The translations under genes and the position numbers were made by a program. Source: Limanda limanda (lineage: Eukaryota; Chordata; Actinopteri; Pleuronectiformes; Pleuronectidae). From it: DNA of 64,000 nt. The notes under the pieces were generated by a model. The model was not told the DNA's origin. It saw only the letters and a list, made by a program, of their open reading frames with translations, and did not search any database. Below are positions 11,001-26,000 of the stretch, in pieces (position 1 is the stretch's first letter; every line of letters begins with the position of its first letter). The stretch covers positions 10,196,498-10,260,497 of the forward strand of contig NC_083639.1 of assembly GCF_963576545.1 (NCBI RefSeq), written 5' to 3'.

Positions 11001-14000
11001 CTATAAAACTGTGGCCTCCTCCATGGCATTGACCCACCTGTATGAGGAGCAGAGTTTAAATTAGGAACAAGTTACAGCAGCAGCCTCAAGTTTTATAAAC
11101 GTGTCATTTCAGACTGGGTCACCTTGAAACTACCAATCCTGTTGCCTGTTACCACAGCATACAACATCATTCTCAGGCATGTGGCCTTTATTGACAGGTC
11201 ATTAAGTGGGAAATGGGGAGAGAGGATTTGGGACTAACAGATGGTGCCAGGTGAACTATAGCAGGTGTACCACCATCATCAACTGAGCTATTATTATATA
11301 TTACTCCCAAAAAATTTTTTAATGAGTATATCATGTGCAGTGGTTAGCACTGACGCCTCACAGCAAGATTGTTAGCGGGTCGAATCCTGGTTCACTGTCT
11401 TTCTGTGTGGAATTTGCATGCTCCCCATTATCTCCACCTCACCATATGTGTGTGAGTGATGGAGTCTGTGCCTGGATGTCAAACTCTATCTATTTTCTGC
11501 TGCTGTAATAAACATTTAAAACATAAGTTATATGACTACACTGCAACAATCATACTGTTAGAGTGAGACAGTGTTTCCCAAATGAAGTTCCACTAATGCC
11601 TTTAAATTGTCATTGATAGACATGTTGTAATGAGCTCTCAGTCAGGCATGCGTCTCACCTCTCTGCTGTGTAGTTGTCCTCAGCCTTAAAGGTGTAGTAC
11701 AAAGTGTGTTTGTGGTAAAGCTGAAAGACGTTGGCCTCCTCTTCGTGTCTGTCCGGCAGCTTCACTGTAAAACCTAACAGAGGCAAACTCTCTGATGCTA
11801 CTTTCTCCTGCAGATACAAAAAATCAATTAGGAAAAATGAAGTGTATTAAAAGATATAAGGATGTAACTGTTTTTGCTGTTTTACTTATTTTTTGTTGAG
11901 TGGTGGCTACAACTAAAACTACAGCTGATGTCTCCTCACTATGTTTAGTGCGTTTGAGTGACCTAGAATGAACTGGTATGAACTGAATTTCAGAAAATCC
12001 CAGAAAAACTGAGTCCTGACATTTTCCAGAGTTTGCCTTTCACATATGAAGAACACAGCAGGACACTGTTTGGGTCAGATGCCTTCACAATGACAGGAGC
12101 ATTTCCGGAACTTAGGGCTGGCGTCGTGGTCGAGCCAGTAGGAGGCAGGACATGACGTTTGAATTCTGCTGCAGAAAGCAAGTGTTACTAAAAAAATAAT
12201 TAGTAACAGCTCTAGGATCTCATTGTTTTTCTAAAGATGCAAACCTGTATGCCTCCTCTTTTTAATACTGAGATATTTGTTTTCTTCCAGTTTTGCAATT
12301 GCCACACGTTAGAAACATCAACACATCAAATGGAATTTCCAGACATTTTCCTGCTATATTCTCACATGGGCTCTCCTGGACATTTGCGGTCTCCCATACA
12401 GTTTCAGGAAAATGTCCAGATTTCAGTGCATGTGTGAAAGCAGAGTAGGTTAAAGGGGAGTGCATGTTTCCCCTCACCTCTTGAGCTCGATAGGTGTAAA
12501 GCACCTTGTCTTTTAGAAGGAACCACAGTCTCTTCCAGTTCCGCTTGCTCTTCTTGCTGCGCTGTAGAGTGCCACTAACGGAGCCTTCCTCCGACACTGT
12601 CACCTGCACAACAGGAGCACTGTTACTCACCAACACACAACAGAGTTCACATTCACATCACAGCATCAACTGTTCATCAATCTGCAGTCTGCGGTGAACA
12701 CAGCTCCTTCACAGAGAGAGAAGGTTGTACCTGGTTGAAGGAGACAGTGCCTTTCCGATGCCTCCAGATGTTGGGTGGATGAATGTTTTGGAACACAGCA
12801 GAGATAGGACGACTGGAGCGGTTTGCCCGAGGGCTGCCTTTACCTGTCAATGCAGACACATCTACACCTGCAGAGGCAGACAACTTCATATCAGCCAAAA
12901 CACAGGACAGGTACAAAAGTACAGCACCCACACTGACAGACTCCAGAGCATGGAGAGTTAACTGTCTGAACTTTACTGCACCAAAGGCTACATCCATTTT
13001 TGTGGAACAGTGGAAACGAAACAGTATGTATTCATGAACATCCATCCATCCATTCATTATCTGAATCGCTATTATACTTGAAGGGTCACAGGGAGCATCA
13101 AGACTAGAAAAGCGTTGTATAAAGATTCACATTCACACTTATGGTCAATTTAGAATCTAATTAATTTAACCCCAATCTGCATGTCTTTGGACTGTGGGAG
13201 GAAGCTGGAGAAAATCCATGCAGGCACATACTCCCTCTTTTGGTTATAAGAAGAATAGCAACACTAACATTTGGGTGCTCACATGGAGCCTGGGTGTCAA
13301 AATGATTGTTTAAAGTTAAAAAGAGTTTCCTGTTTCTCGCTCTGAGTCTGGATCAAGTAGTAGTGAGTTTGGTTTTCCTGATTTAAATGACAAATTTAGC
13401 ACCAAATTAGTATAATTTCCCCACCTCTCTTCTTTAGCTCATTGTAGCAGTGATCACACACTTTAGCCATGCGGTCCTTCATGTATTTCAGTGGATATCT
13501 GTTCCTGGAGCAGCTTCGACAGACAATCTGCAAAATCCAGGCACCACAGGAAAAATGAAAACATCCAGCACACTCAGTGCTCTGGTCAAAGGCAAATTTG
13601 CTGTATCCTGACTATATATGATATAATAAGTAATAATAATATCAAAGTATCACAGAACACTGTGTTGTTATTGCGTGTGACTCACTCTCCCACAGCCGTG
13701 ACAGTGATGTCTACGAAGAGTGAGGCTGAAATCTGCCGTGCAGTTCATACACATCATCACTTGAGAGACTGGAACAAGTGTGGGAGCTTTCTCTCCGAGA
13801 GACAGATGCAGACGATCTCTGGCCTGAAACACACATTAATCAATTTGAAACCCCTGCCCCTAGTTTCTCATTTCGCTGTAAAATGAATGAGAACCAGTGA
13901 CTGCATAGACGGCGGGAACCATTCAGAGAAGCATCATGTTGATGATATGGTTGCATCATGTAACATCAGTTAGCATTAGAATACAGTGTTGATGAGTCAG

Positions 14001-16979
14001 TGTGCACCATATTGACAAGTTTTGCATCATTGCCGACGCAGCCACACTTCTCTAGAGGAACACATGGTCTAACATGTGGTCGGCACAATGCTCTTGTGAA
14101 AGTGCATTGGTTTTAACCACCTGTATTAAATGTGTTGGTTAAAGTTACATATCCATGGAGAATGTGGGTTTATAAAGCCAACAGGCATAGTTCAGGCATA
14201 AAGAGTTAACTCACTTCTCCTGAGCAGCTGTTGAAGGCAGCAGATCCTCTTGTGTGTTCGCTGACAGTGCGGCTCAGAGTGTAAAACCAGTCCTCTCTTT
14301 CAATGAAAGAACTGCACAATGCACAAATAAATTCAATACAATATCATTACAGAGTTGATTTTACATATTATAAACACCAAATTTGAAAAAAAATTGTAAC
14401 AGTCACTGATGATCAGCAATCTTGCACCTTACAAGTTATTACCCGTCATTTAAACCCACCTTGCAGACAAAGTGATGGAGATGTCTGTTCCTTCAATCTT
14501 CAGTGCATTTTGGACACTCTCTACGATGGGTTTACTGACCTGGGTAAGTAATCAGTTTAATATCACATCAAAAGTCAGAAGACAAAATAAGAGAGAAAGA
14601 GAGCAAAAAGCAAAGGACATAACTGAGGATCAAACTATTTTTTCTTTTCCATTTTCTGTTATTTGTTGTTAGCACCATTTCACCATATCCACAATAACAA
14701 GGAATACAACCTTCATGATTCACTGTTACAAATATTTCCAGTTTGTATATCTGCTGTAAATGCATTTTCAACCCCTGAGATCCCACTGTTAGAAATAAGA
14801 GAGATGACGACAGGTGGGGATTTGATGAAAGACTCTGACCTTTAACCCGGTGAGAGGCAGTGTGTTCTTCAGTCTGTATTTCCCATCCTGCTGAGGGTAG
14901 GTGTACAGCAACACGTCGTTCATCTGACAACAGATTTAACTTGAATCACTCACTGTGCATCTGAGGAATATTCAAGTCATTTTTAAAAGCAGATGTGTGG
15001 ATCTATTTAAAGGATAAAATAAATCAGCTGCCCAGATTTCCTCATTCATATATGTACAGCTTTTCTCCAGTAGATGGCAGTGTAGGCGCACACACGCACA
15101 CACACTCACTTACACTTAGGAGGTTAAACACAAAGTTCAAATTGGTTATTACTTTGGTTTGTTTGTCAGCATTAATACACAACAACTACTGAGCAGATTT
15201 TCCATAAAACTTGGTAGAAGGATGTGATATGAGCCAAGAAAGAATCCATTATAGTTTGGCACAGACCCGGACAAAGGGGTTGAGCAGACCTTTTTCTTTT
15301 TTCTTCTGCAATGCAGTTGGCTTTTCTATGAGGCTTGATAGAATTCAAGGGGACTGTTAGACTTTGGTGGAAGTACAGTTTGTGCTTAACAGTGTCAGTC
15401 TAACTGATACTTCACTTGGATGTTTGAGCTTCCTGCAGGATGCTGTAGAGTGAAGTAGAGTTTGATGCAAGAAGGCTGTTTGGATCAGGGAAAGTTTTTC
15501 ACGTGAGTTTAAAATGTATATGTTCAAGTGGTATCTTGTAGGAGTTGTATATGTGTAGTGGGATATTGCAGGTATTCAACCTCTGTGGGTCTGTACCTAT
15601 ATTGAGAGTCATTATGTTATAACACCCCCCCATACACACACATGTTCACTTGTACAGGTCCTGAAGATACCATGACTTGGATGACTGAGAACAGATTCAA
15701 GTGGGATCTATGACGTCACAGCTAGTTGCCAGTCGTCGCCCAATAGGCAACCACGATAACAAGTGTTGATATGGAAACCTGCAGCCTCTAGTGTGTGTCC
15801 ACTGGGGACAGACAATTCACTGAAGTAGGATATAAGTCAAAATCAGTGGTTTTTATTATTTATCCGAGCAGATCATTTGTATATGGCTTAAAATGTGACT
15901 GAAGGGGAGATACGCGGTTTAAACCCCTGACTTAAATTTTTACGATCATACATGACTGAGATAGTTGAGTAAATAGATATCAAATTGCATCATTAACCTC
16001 TGTATTATCTTTTTCCCAGTGTATCATTTTACTCACTGTCCCTGTGTGTTTTAGTACCTGCTTCAGGAGACAGCCAGCTCCTGCACACTTGTTTTACTAT
16101 GCCGTCTCCAACATTAATAACAGATAAAAACACGTGATCAGCAGCTGGTTGGGTAAACTTGCAGGATAGAAAGTTACGCAGCGATGATAACCGACATTCC
16201 TCCAGCAGAGACATTTACGAGCATTTTTAGTGTCAAGCCCAGATCACAAATTTCAAAGACGCCACAGGAGGGAGAGGTGGTGTGCTTTGATGATGCTCTA
16301 TGGGTAATTTGCAAAGGCGTTTTATCTTTCCAATCTTTTTTTTTTAATCTCTCTTGATTACAATATTTTAGTGGCATCTCTTAACTTAAACAGTCTGTTG
16401 CTTTGGTTCACTCACTATCAACTGTCGCTTTGGTGAAATTCACTACGTGGTGTTGACCTGGCGGTGAAGAATGACCTCAATTATCCTCAGATTGTCACTT
16501 CGTTTTCATTTACAACTATATTTAGACTTAATTTATAAGATAGGTCATTTTATATTATTTCAGGTGGACATTTAAGGATTAACAGATTATCCAATACAGC
16601 AATTCTGGGTCATTTACAGTATTTACGCTGTTGATTGTTGAGCAATATGCGCACTGTCCAAAAGAGAAGGATCTGCGTCTCCTTCCTCCACATGTTGCTT
16701 GACTCCTGATTAGGCCCAGATCAGACCTGGTATTAACATCTGTCTCGGGTCAGTTGATCATAATAAGTCACAATCGAAAACTCTCTGTTTTCAGCTCACA
16801 CCTGGAATTAGTGTCTCCACGTGTCCACTTGTGACCAGATCTCACTTCGCCTCTCCATATGCAAATACACACATTTATAATTTCTCTTCTTGCAAAGGCT
16901 TGATAATGTTTTTTAGCAGTTAGACTATAAAAATATCAGTGTGTATGTGTGTGTGTGTTTGTGGGTTTATGTGTGTGTT

Positions 16980-17073
<94 letters not shown>

Positions 17074-20000
17074 GGTGTGAAAAGGAAAGGGAGGGAGAGC
17101 TGGAGGTCACGAGGGGTCGTGTGCAATTCTATGAGATAAGATTTTAGTCATCATGAGGAGATCAACCAAGAGGGATGTTGATGTCACGTCTACGCGGGCC
17201 CTTGAATTCAAACGATCTTAGTGAGCTGAAAGCACTGTACATAGATGCTGAAGATACATTGGACTAATATTAGCTGATAGATGTACATGGACTGTATAGT
17301 TTATAAGGAGCTGCTGTTGACCTTCACTGTGCTGTCAGTAAAGACCTGGCTCAGGAAGTGAGCATTCACAAACATCCTGTGAGGAACCTCTGCTCTAAAC
17401 AGCTCCGTCTGGACCCAGAAACATAAAAAATAATCTAACAGGTATCTCTTAACTTAAGTAATAAAAACAGGAAGAAGCATTTACCAAAAACAGATGCCTG
17501 GGCTGTTGACACTTCCTGCTGACCTTCATCAGAGGGCCCTCCTTCACAAAGACCTGACAACAACAAAAAAGAAAACACAGGGTTAAATCAAACTGAACAT
17601 TTCGGGTTGTCTGATCATGACACATACAGGACGTCTGCAGTTATTAACGTTGTTTTAATTCCCAGCCGGGTGGGGATTCCCGGCTGAGTGACTGAGTAAA
17701 GGCCAACACAGGGGTGGTGCAGGGCAGACAGGGTGGGCTGGGCGAGCTTCAGACAGAAACAATGCTGTTATCAGAGTCGTACCCTGCCAGGCTGCAGCAG
17801 GTCGCGCTGGCCGTGAACACTGTACTCGATGTTGACCAGACGCAGCAAGTTCTCCTGTGGAACAAAAAGAGAAAAGAAGAGGAAGACAGGGAAGAGGATT
17901 AGGATGCCAAGATAACAGAAATGATGAAAAAGCATAAGCAGTCAGACTTTTTGTTTCTGCTTGGCTGTTTTCATTCCATATGCAGGCATGTAACTCTAAA
18001 TACTGTAACTGTGGCCACCCAATAACAAATTTAAAGCAAGAGTTACCACACTGCAATTGTCTATCAGTACAGTTTCAGTCTACATATATTTTATTCTGAC
18101 TTGACCTTTGACCTTTAACCACTGAATACGAATCAGTTAATCTATGAATGGGACAGATGGACGAACAACTCGAAAACATATTGCCTCCAGCAGCTGGCTA
18201 TCACCGGTGTGGAGGCATAAAAAGTTACGAGAACACCAATTTCATCAGGGTTCATCCTCTGAGGACCATGCCTGTGAGCACCAACTGATTTACTTCAGTT
18301 CTGACAAGAAGTGAAAAAGCATGGTGTGGTTATTTCTGTTTCTGCAATGGTAAAGGCTGTAACAACTAATTTCTTTCATGAAAAGAGAAGACTATAACTG
18401 AATTTAAAGTGACTTTGGGCAAAGAAGATCCAAAAGGGGTCCAGTTTGAAGAGATATAAATAATTAGATTCTTGTGACAGAGACAACTCATTCCATTGAA
18501 AGTACTAGGTTTTGTGGATTTCGCAGATATGTTACATTTCTTTTCTGGATTCAAGGCTTTCAAATGGCAACACATGATACTCACCCCATGTTTTAAACTG
18601 TCGTTTACTTGATCCTCAATGTCAGACACTATCGCCACAGCCGCTGAACAAGAGAAACACAGACAGAGAAATCAGTTCATGTTACACAAGGGGTCAGAGT
18701 CACATTGAATATTCATAATTCATAAGATGGTTCTTATTCCTCGCGTCTGTGTCAAAAGTCACCAAACCTAAAAGACAGAGTGAGTCAAGAGTGTGGATGT
18801 GACTGCATGTCTGGACTCGGGTGGCTCTCTAATCAAAGATACAGTCAGAGATAGTGTTGCTGCAACTTGCCTTCTCATGAATTACACATTGCAGCCCTCA
18901 CACAGAAGAGGGCTGGAATAGCTTCCTGGTGGGTTACCACCACAGACAAAGAAATCTAAATTGGCTCTCTCATGGCCATCTCTCCATGCCAAATGAGCAC
19001 ATATAAATTCCCTGTAAACACACAGCGACAAACAGAGGCCGGTAATGCTCTCCTGTTGCGACACAGAGCAGCTGAGGCTGCTGTTTGTTTACGGTACCTT
19101 GGGTGTCTTCATACTCCTTGGAATCAGGGGAGAGGTTGTTCAGGTAATCTGTGAGAGGGGTGAAATAAATTAATTCCTCCTAAGAGACCAGAATCAAACC
19201 ACTATAGGAGAACTTTATTCTTATTCAGAGGAGACCTGTGCGGTTCATTAATCCTCACCAGTGAGGAGCATCCGATACTGAGCAACTCGCACGATGACCT
19301 GCAGGAGCTGCTGTTTGAGAGAAACCTTTTCCCCAACTGGACTCTGCTGCTGAGACATGAAGAAAAAACAAATTCAACCTTTTCGCTGTTCATTCAGGAC
19401 TCATTCACTGTAGAAGTTCTCATGAAGGAAAACAAATTCACATCTGATTCATAAAACAGTCAAGTGTTGTTTAAAAAGTTTACAGAGAAAATCAAAGTTC
19501 CAATGAGGAGTAAATTATACAACACTGGACCATTGAGCAAAACCACCAATCATATTAATGAATGAGGCTGCTGGTCAGCACAGTGCTTTTCAGAATGAGT
19601 GTTTATGTGTGTGTGGGCATGTGTTACTTGTATTACTGTTGTGGGGACACAGTCACATTGATAGATTAACATTAGATGTAGATATGAGGGTTTTCTCCCA
19701 AGTGATTACAGTTCATTCTGAGGGACTTCTGCTGCTGCTCTTTGTAAAACAATGGATATCCATCGTGTATACATACTTATACATATGTGCATGTGTGTGT
19801 ATATTTGTATATATATATTTTTTATCTTATTATTGAGATGAATTGATTGTTTAATCTTAATTTCATTTTCAGTTTTCACATTTCATTCTAAGCCACATAT
19901 GTAAATTTCATGATCGTGACAGAGGAAAGGTCAAGAAATCCTGATTCATCCTTCTTCCTCATTTCATGACAATCAGTTTAATATTCATAGAGATATTTTA

Positions 20001-23000
20001 GTTTGGACCAGAGCCATGAACCGACCGCGAGGCTGACATCGTCCTCCACAGAGCCACACCGCGCATGTAATGAAATGTAATGTAATGATGTAGCTGCACT
20101 GGTATAGAAATGGAGAGTGCCTCGGAGAATCCAAGGATTTATTAAACACAGAGAAATCTGCCCAGCTCTGCAAAGACTTCCTGCAAACTCATCTCCTCAG
20201 TGGTCTATAAAATGAGGGGAAATTATAGCAAAGTCCTTCATCGATAAATAGGAGGAATGCATATGGCACGACTGGATTTCCTTCCACAATCCAAATAGAT
20301 TATTTTAAAGAGTGGTACATGCACCACTGATGACCGTCAGGCTCTGTATTAAGCAACTGGCTGGGCACTGTTGATTGTACATAGAGTAGTGAACCGATGC
20401 AGAAATGTCCCTGTTGAATGTTTAAGCATTTCATATAATAACATCTTTTAAGCTTTACAACCTAAATCTATCAACTTAATATCTTCTCTACGAACGTCTG
20501 AGGCAGACTGGTTTGAAAAACGATTAATTCAATTGAGGCTAATTATAACTCCTCACTAAAGTGCACAGAAAAGCTTCTGGGAAAAGAATCCCTTTTAATA
20601 TTCCCCTGTTTTTAAAAACATGTTCAGTGGTGTTTCATTGTTGTTCTGAGTGGCTCATGCCAAACATATTTGTTCCTCACAAAAAATACATAAAGTTTAT
20701 ATTTTTCCTTTGAGGGTGATGACTGTTACACTTAACATCCAAGAACGCAGTATAGTTCTTACATTAAATTAAATTACTACTTCATTTAGCCCCACACGTG
20801 AGCTTTTGTTAAGGTTTGGATCTCTTGCTTTAAGTGTCCCCACCTCACAGACACACACATATACACACATACACCAAGCACACTTTGCCATTATCATCCC
20901 AGCTCTTGCAAAACCTGCACTTCATCTTTGTCAGTGCACATAACAAACACACACACACACACACACGCACACACACACACACAAATACACTGAACCCTGC
21001 AGATTAAAGATAATGTGCAGAGATAAGAAAGATAAAGATCAAATATCAAAGATTGGCTCTGAATGTTGTCTCTGTTGAAGTACTCTCATTATTCCCATTG
21101 GGCATGTTTTCTTCTTTTCATGCAGGCTCATTCCAAATTGTATTTTCTTACAGACTACCAATCAAGGGCAACACTGCAACGAGAGGACGAGGAGGAGAAG
21201 AGCTGAGGACGACCAAGATGAAGAGCATATGAAGACTTTATGTGATGTAAAAATACTTTGTGTATATGTATGTTCCAGACATTTAAGATTAATTGATACA
21301 TAAATCACATGTTGTTCAAAATTCATAGCTGTAACTTTGTGGTGAATAAAGAAAGATAAGTTTCACATTGCTTGCATCAGAGAAGATTTCCTTCTCAAAA
21401 CGTTCTGACCTCTTTAATACATGTGTGAATACTTAAAAAATAATAAATTAGAATTGTTTTATATATAAAATATTGTTTTTTATGGCCTGCATTGTGTTGC
21501 ATTACAGTTTAATGTTTAGTGTTAGTGAGTTGCTATCAGTCTGACCTCAAACTGGTGAACAATCGCAGCAAAGCAAGGTGAAGTCCGGCAGCTGTCCTCC
21601 AGCAGGTTCATACTCCGGTCGTAGTGTCCGATGTAGGTGGTAAAAACCAAGAACTCTGCTTTTCTAGACAGGAAGATGTCAGCGATCCTCTGGCTCTCCT
21701 CCCTGAGCGGAGAAACAGTCATAGCAGTCAAAGCAGAATATAGCAGTGATATTTATGTGTGCTCCCTATGGAACCATGAAAGAAAGATGGGGGGGGGGGG
21801 GGGTTCCTTTGACTTGTTTCATATGGCTGCATGGATGTGTGCCAGTATTCCTTATTTCAGCAGCAGTGTACATGTGCCTTCTCACCAGTGTCGGATTCGG
21901 TTCTCCAGCTCGGTGAGGATTCGGCGGTGCAGGGTGTAAACGTCCGGCAGCTCGTTGAGAATCTCTCGAAGTCTCTCGTCCTCCACCACAGGTTCGCCCT
22001 CGTCACCCACAGCCGCCCCCACCGCTTCCCGAAAGTCCTGGCACATAGGACGGGAAGGTCACGTCTTATCTCCTACGTTCAAATCGTACTAAACTTACTG
22101 TTTCACTTAAGTCTGCATTTTCCTCCCTCCCACTGCAACTGAACAACGAGATAATATCTGATATCTGACAGCAGGGTGTACATGAGCTATTATATCAAGG
22201 AATCCCTTTGAGCTGACACTGGTTTAATCCACACACCAGACTGAGAGTGACTCTAGGTAGGGAAGTGAGAGGGCAGCACTTGTTCCTGTCTTCATTACCT
22301 GTGATAAGGTGCCCTTGATAAAGGCATTGACTGCCACAGTAGAGCTGCTCAGGGGCCAAAAGATCAGACTATGTTTGTTATGTGCAACTTAGCACTTGCA
22401 CTTTGCACTCAAGCTATGACCATGCACATAAGTGGACATGCTCAGTGAACAGAAAAACAACATAAACAGTATTTAATCAAAGTTAAAATTAAGAATTGCA
22501 AATGAATAAATGTAATATGCATTAACTAAACAGATGTTAATATGTAAGATCTGTTACTGTCTTACTGTTTGGAGCCTCACAAAGAAACTAAGAAAATATC
22601 TGGACACACATATTACCTGAGTAAATCAAAATGAAAAATAACTCACTTCCTGAAGAAGCTTGAGGGCTTTCACGTGCCTGTGAAGAGAAACATTTCCACT
22701 ATTCGTCAAGAACATTATTATTTTTGACAGAGAGGTAGATATGTGTGAAAGGGGAATGAGTTAACTTACAATCTCTCTGTATCCACCAGTTCTTTCGCTA
22801 CGTAAAAGGCTCTGGATCGTCCGTCAGCCTGTAAACAATCGCATTATTAATTTGTAATAAGCCCAGGGTCAGGAGGAGCTGAAGCTGGCCCTCTCCACAT
22901 CTTCTCTAAGCAGCAATCAAACTTCTAAATAACGAGGACAGTGTTGAAGTCGCGCATTAACCTCCATTAACCCACATTAAAATCCTGGCCTGTGAAAGCA

Positions 23001-26000
23001 GTCGCCCAACCTGAGAAACACTTCGCTTTGTTTTATTTGGTTGAATTCTGGTCTCTAAATATGTCTTAATTTCTAGCGTAATGAAAAAGGTGATATCATG
23101 TCTTCATAAGTTCTGGTACAAAACAAAACCGATTAAACTGCATTTTAAAGGATGGAGAGGGAGTATAGAAGACTTAAAGGTTGAGATATTCTAAAGTTAT
23201 TACTCAGTGATTAAGATAATTATAATATTAGAATCAAAGCGATCAATCAATCAATCAGAATTAATTTGACCAGGACATATTCACAAATCACTATTTGTCT
23301 CATAGGTCTTAACAAGGTCCTCTGTCCTTAACCCTCAACAACAGGAAGGATAAACAACCCAAAACAACCTATTATTAACAGGGGGAAAAGAAACACAGAG
23401 TTCACGTTAGGGGACTCTTTCTCCTCCAATATTAGATGGCGGCAAGCAGTGTTTCAAAACCCTATCCCGTCTTCACCCTGCTGTGAGTCGATCCAGGCAG
23501 GATATTACAATTTTATTTAGAAATACACACAACACATGTCACAACTATTTTATGCATTAATATTATTTGTAACCTTGACACAAGCTCAGCTCCCATTTCC
23601 AAGAACTAACCTGTCTGTTATAATTGCTGTCTGTGCCTCCATCTTCCTCCTCAGAGGTGCGGCCCTGCTCCTCCTCACCCGCTGTCTCCCCCCCGACATC
23701 ACCCACTGAACCAGTCTGTGGACTGACGGCCACCGAGCACACGTTGTAGGCTTCTGTGTAGGCACTGTGGGGAGAACCACAGGGGAAATACAGTGGACAC
23801 ACAGTTGATATATATCAATGATATTTACTGTGACAGTTTGCATATAATCACATTTACACATCTACACTTACTAATGCAGTAAGTAGAAAGCAATAACTAA
23901 AATCAATGAGGGTCAAGCAACAAAAATGTTTCATAAGCTGGCTGAGAACTGTGACATTGATCCTCTATTGGGATAATGTCTCCCGGCCTTTTCTTTAATC
24001 CTTTTTAAGGGGCTTAGGGAGATGTGACAGTTTCCAGTATTTCACAAGACAAAATGAATAATTACAAGATGTGTGAAAAAATAAATCAACAAATATTGTG
24101 TAAGAGAAAAATATTCTTTCTCTTATGCCTTCACTCATCTTGTGTCCCCTCAGATTTATCTTGGAACCACTTTGGGGGGTCTTGTTTCACATGTTGGGAA
24201 ACACTGGCCTGGTCTGAAAGATTGACTTTCTGTTTCATCATAAATTTGTTGTAGAATCTATAATCTTTATTAACTGTCAAGTAAAGTAGATGGAATTCAT
24301 TTAAACCTCAAAGTCATTTTAAGGTCCTTTGAAAAATCATTATAATAAAAGTACAGCATTCAGTATTAGCAGCAAATATAAATTGATAAAGTATTACAGA
24401 AACCAATAAAGTCATCATGAAAGGCCTACGGTGACAACTGATCCCAAGATTCTCTTCTGCAGGGAGCCCAAATGAATATGCTAATGTGCAGCTCAGCAGG
24501 GAGCGTACGCAGCGCAAATAAAAAAACGTCCTTAAGTTACAGTAGTGTTGCAGAAGACCTCTATGTGACCAATTGCCTTGACTGTGATCCCGCCACGTTT
24601 CCCTCCCAGCAGCAATGGACTGAATCCCACTGAGATGCAAATTAGCTGCATATGAAGGATATATTTGGGCCGTTCAGATCTCTGCATCGCACACATTAAA
24701 GCAGCATGGCCCATTACTGCTCATAGGGTCTTACTCCGGATGAGATACCAGGGATGCTTGAACTACAAACTGCATGTTTCTATATAAGGCTTTTATATCA
24801 CTGGCACTGTCTCCGTCACGTCTCACTGTCCTGCCATGTTGTTCGAAGGCTCAAGGCAATGGGGATGAATTACAGAAGGAGATTTAAAAATGGATTATTT
24901 TTCTGTTTGCCTCCGGTTCCTTTTGAGCCAACAGTACAGTGAAAAGAGTGATGGGGCAAATTTGCAAACGATCAAACTACGTGCTAATATTATCCCTTCA
25001 GGCTATCGCAAAGCTATATCTTTTAGTCTTATCAATTCAAATTTTAGCAAAATAAAGTTTCATAAACATCCGTTGGACTGATATTGCTTTTCTGTGATTA
25101 CATTCTCTTCTTTCAGAAAACCATTTTTCTACAACTTGCTTCTGTTTAGTGCTAGCTCCGAAAACCTGGGCACATATAATGTGAAACTTGTGCAACTGTT
25201 TGTGATTGAAAAGCAGGACATAAAACTCTTATTTGCTCAAATGTACGTTAACAGTGGTACGTGGCATCTTTTTCATGTTCAGATTTAAAGGACTCATGTC
25301 CAATTTGTTATTTGGAGTCATTGTTGTTCTGAAAGAGGGTTTCTTTTCATCTGAGCTCTCTAGCTAACACCTGAAAGGTTAACTTGACTTGTATTGGACC
25401 GAATCATATTTCCTTCTACCTTGACTAAAGCCTCAGTTCTGGCTGAAAACATCATAACACAACCATCATGTTTCATCACTGATTTCATCTGGTGCTCGTT
25501 TAGTGATTGAGTTCCATATTCAACCTTGGTCTCATCAGATTGTAACATCATTTTTCAATGTGGTCTGGGGAGAATGGATTTTTTTCCCTTGCAAAGTTAA
25601 GCCATTCTTGGATATGTTTTTACATGAGACCAGGCTTATCTCATCCCTCCATAGACCAAACAAGCAGTATAAAGACTATGAGAGATGGTTGTCACATTTA
25701 GGGAGCAGCCGGTACTCTCCAGAAATTCCTGCAGCTCTTTTAATGTTGCTTTATGCCTCTATGCAACCTCCCTGGCCCGTCTCCTACTTCTTTTCTTAAT
25801 TTGGGTGGACGTCCTGTTCATGGTATCATAACTGTTGTTCAGTATTCTCTTCAATTGTTGATGATACAGTTCATGCTTTGAAGGTACAGCAGGGTGCAAC
25901 AAGAAGATGTCATGAAATCCCTACAGGAACAGCTGTGGCCTGCTTTATATAGTGAGTTAATCTGAGTCACGTTACTTCATAGCAGGTGTGCACAAACTTC

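Noticed and set aside
10501..11037. Minus-strand open frame of 178 codons at the fgd5 3' end
   Set aside because: Out of frame with the spliced fgd5 last exon, which reads WVNAMEEATVL then stop; the rest is 3' UTR.
16920..17147. Open frames reading (VC)n and (HT)n, here and at other dinucleotide tracts
   Set aside because: Direct translations of GT/CA or CT/GA runs with no flanking coding sequence.
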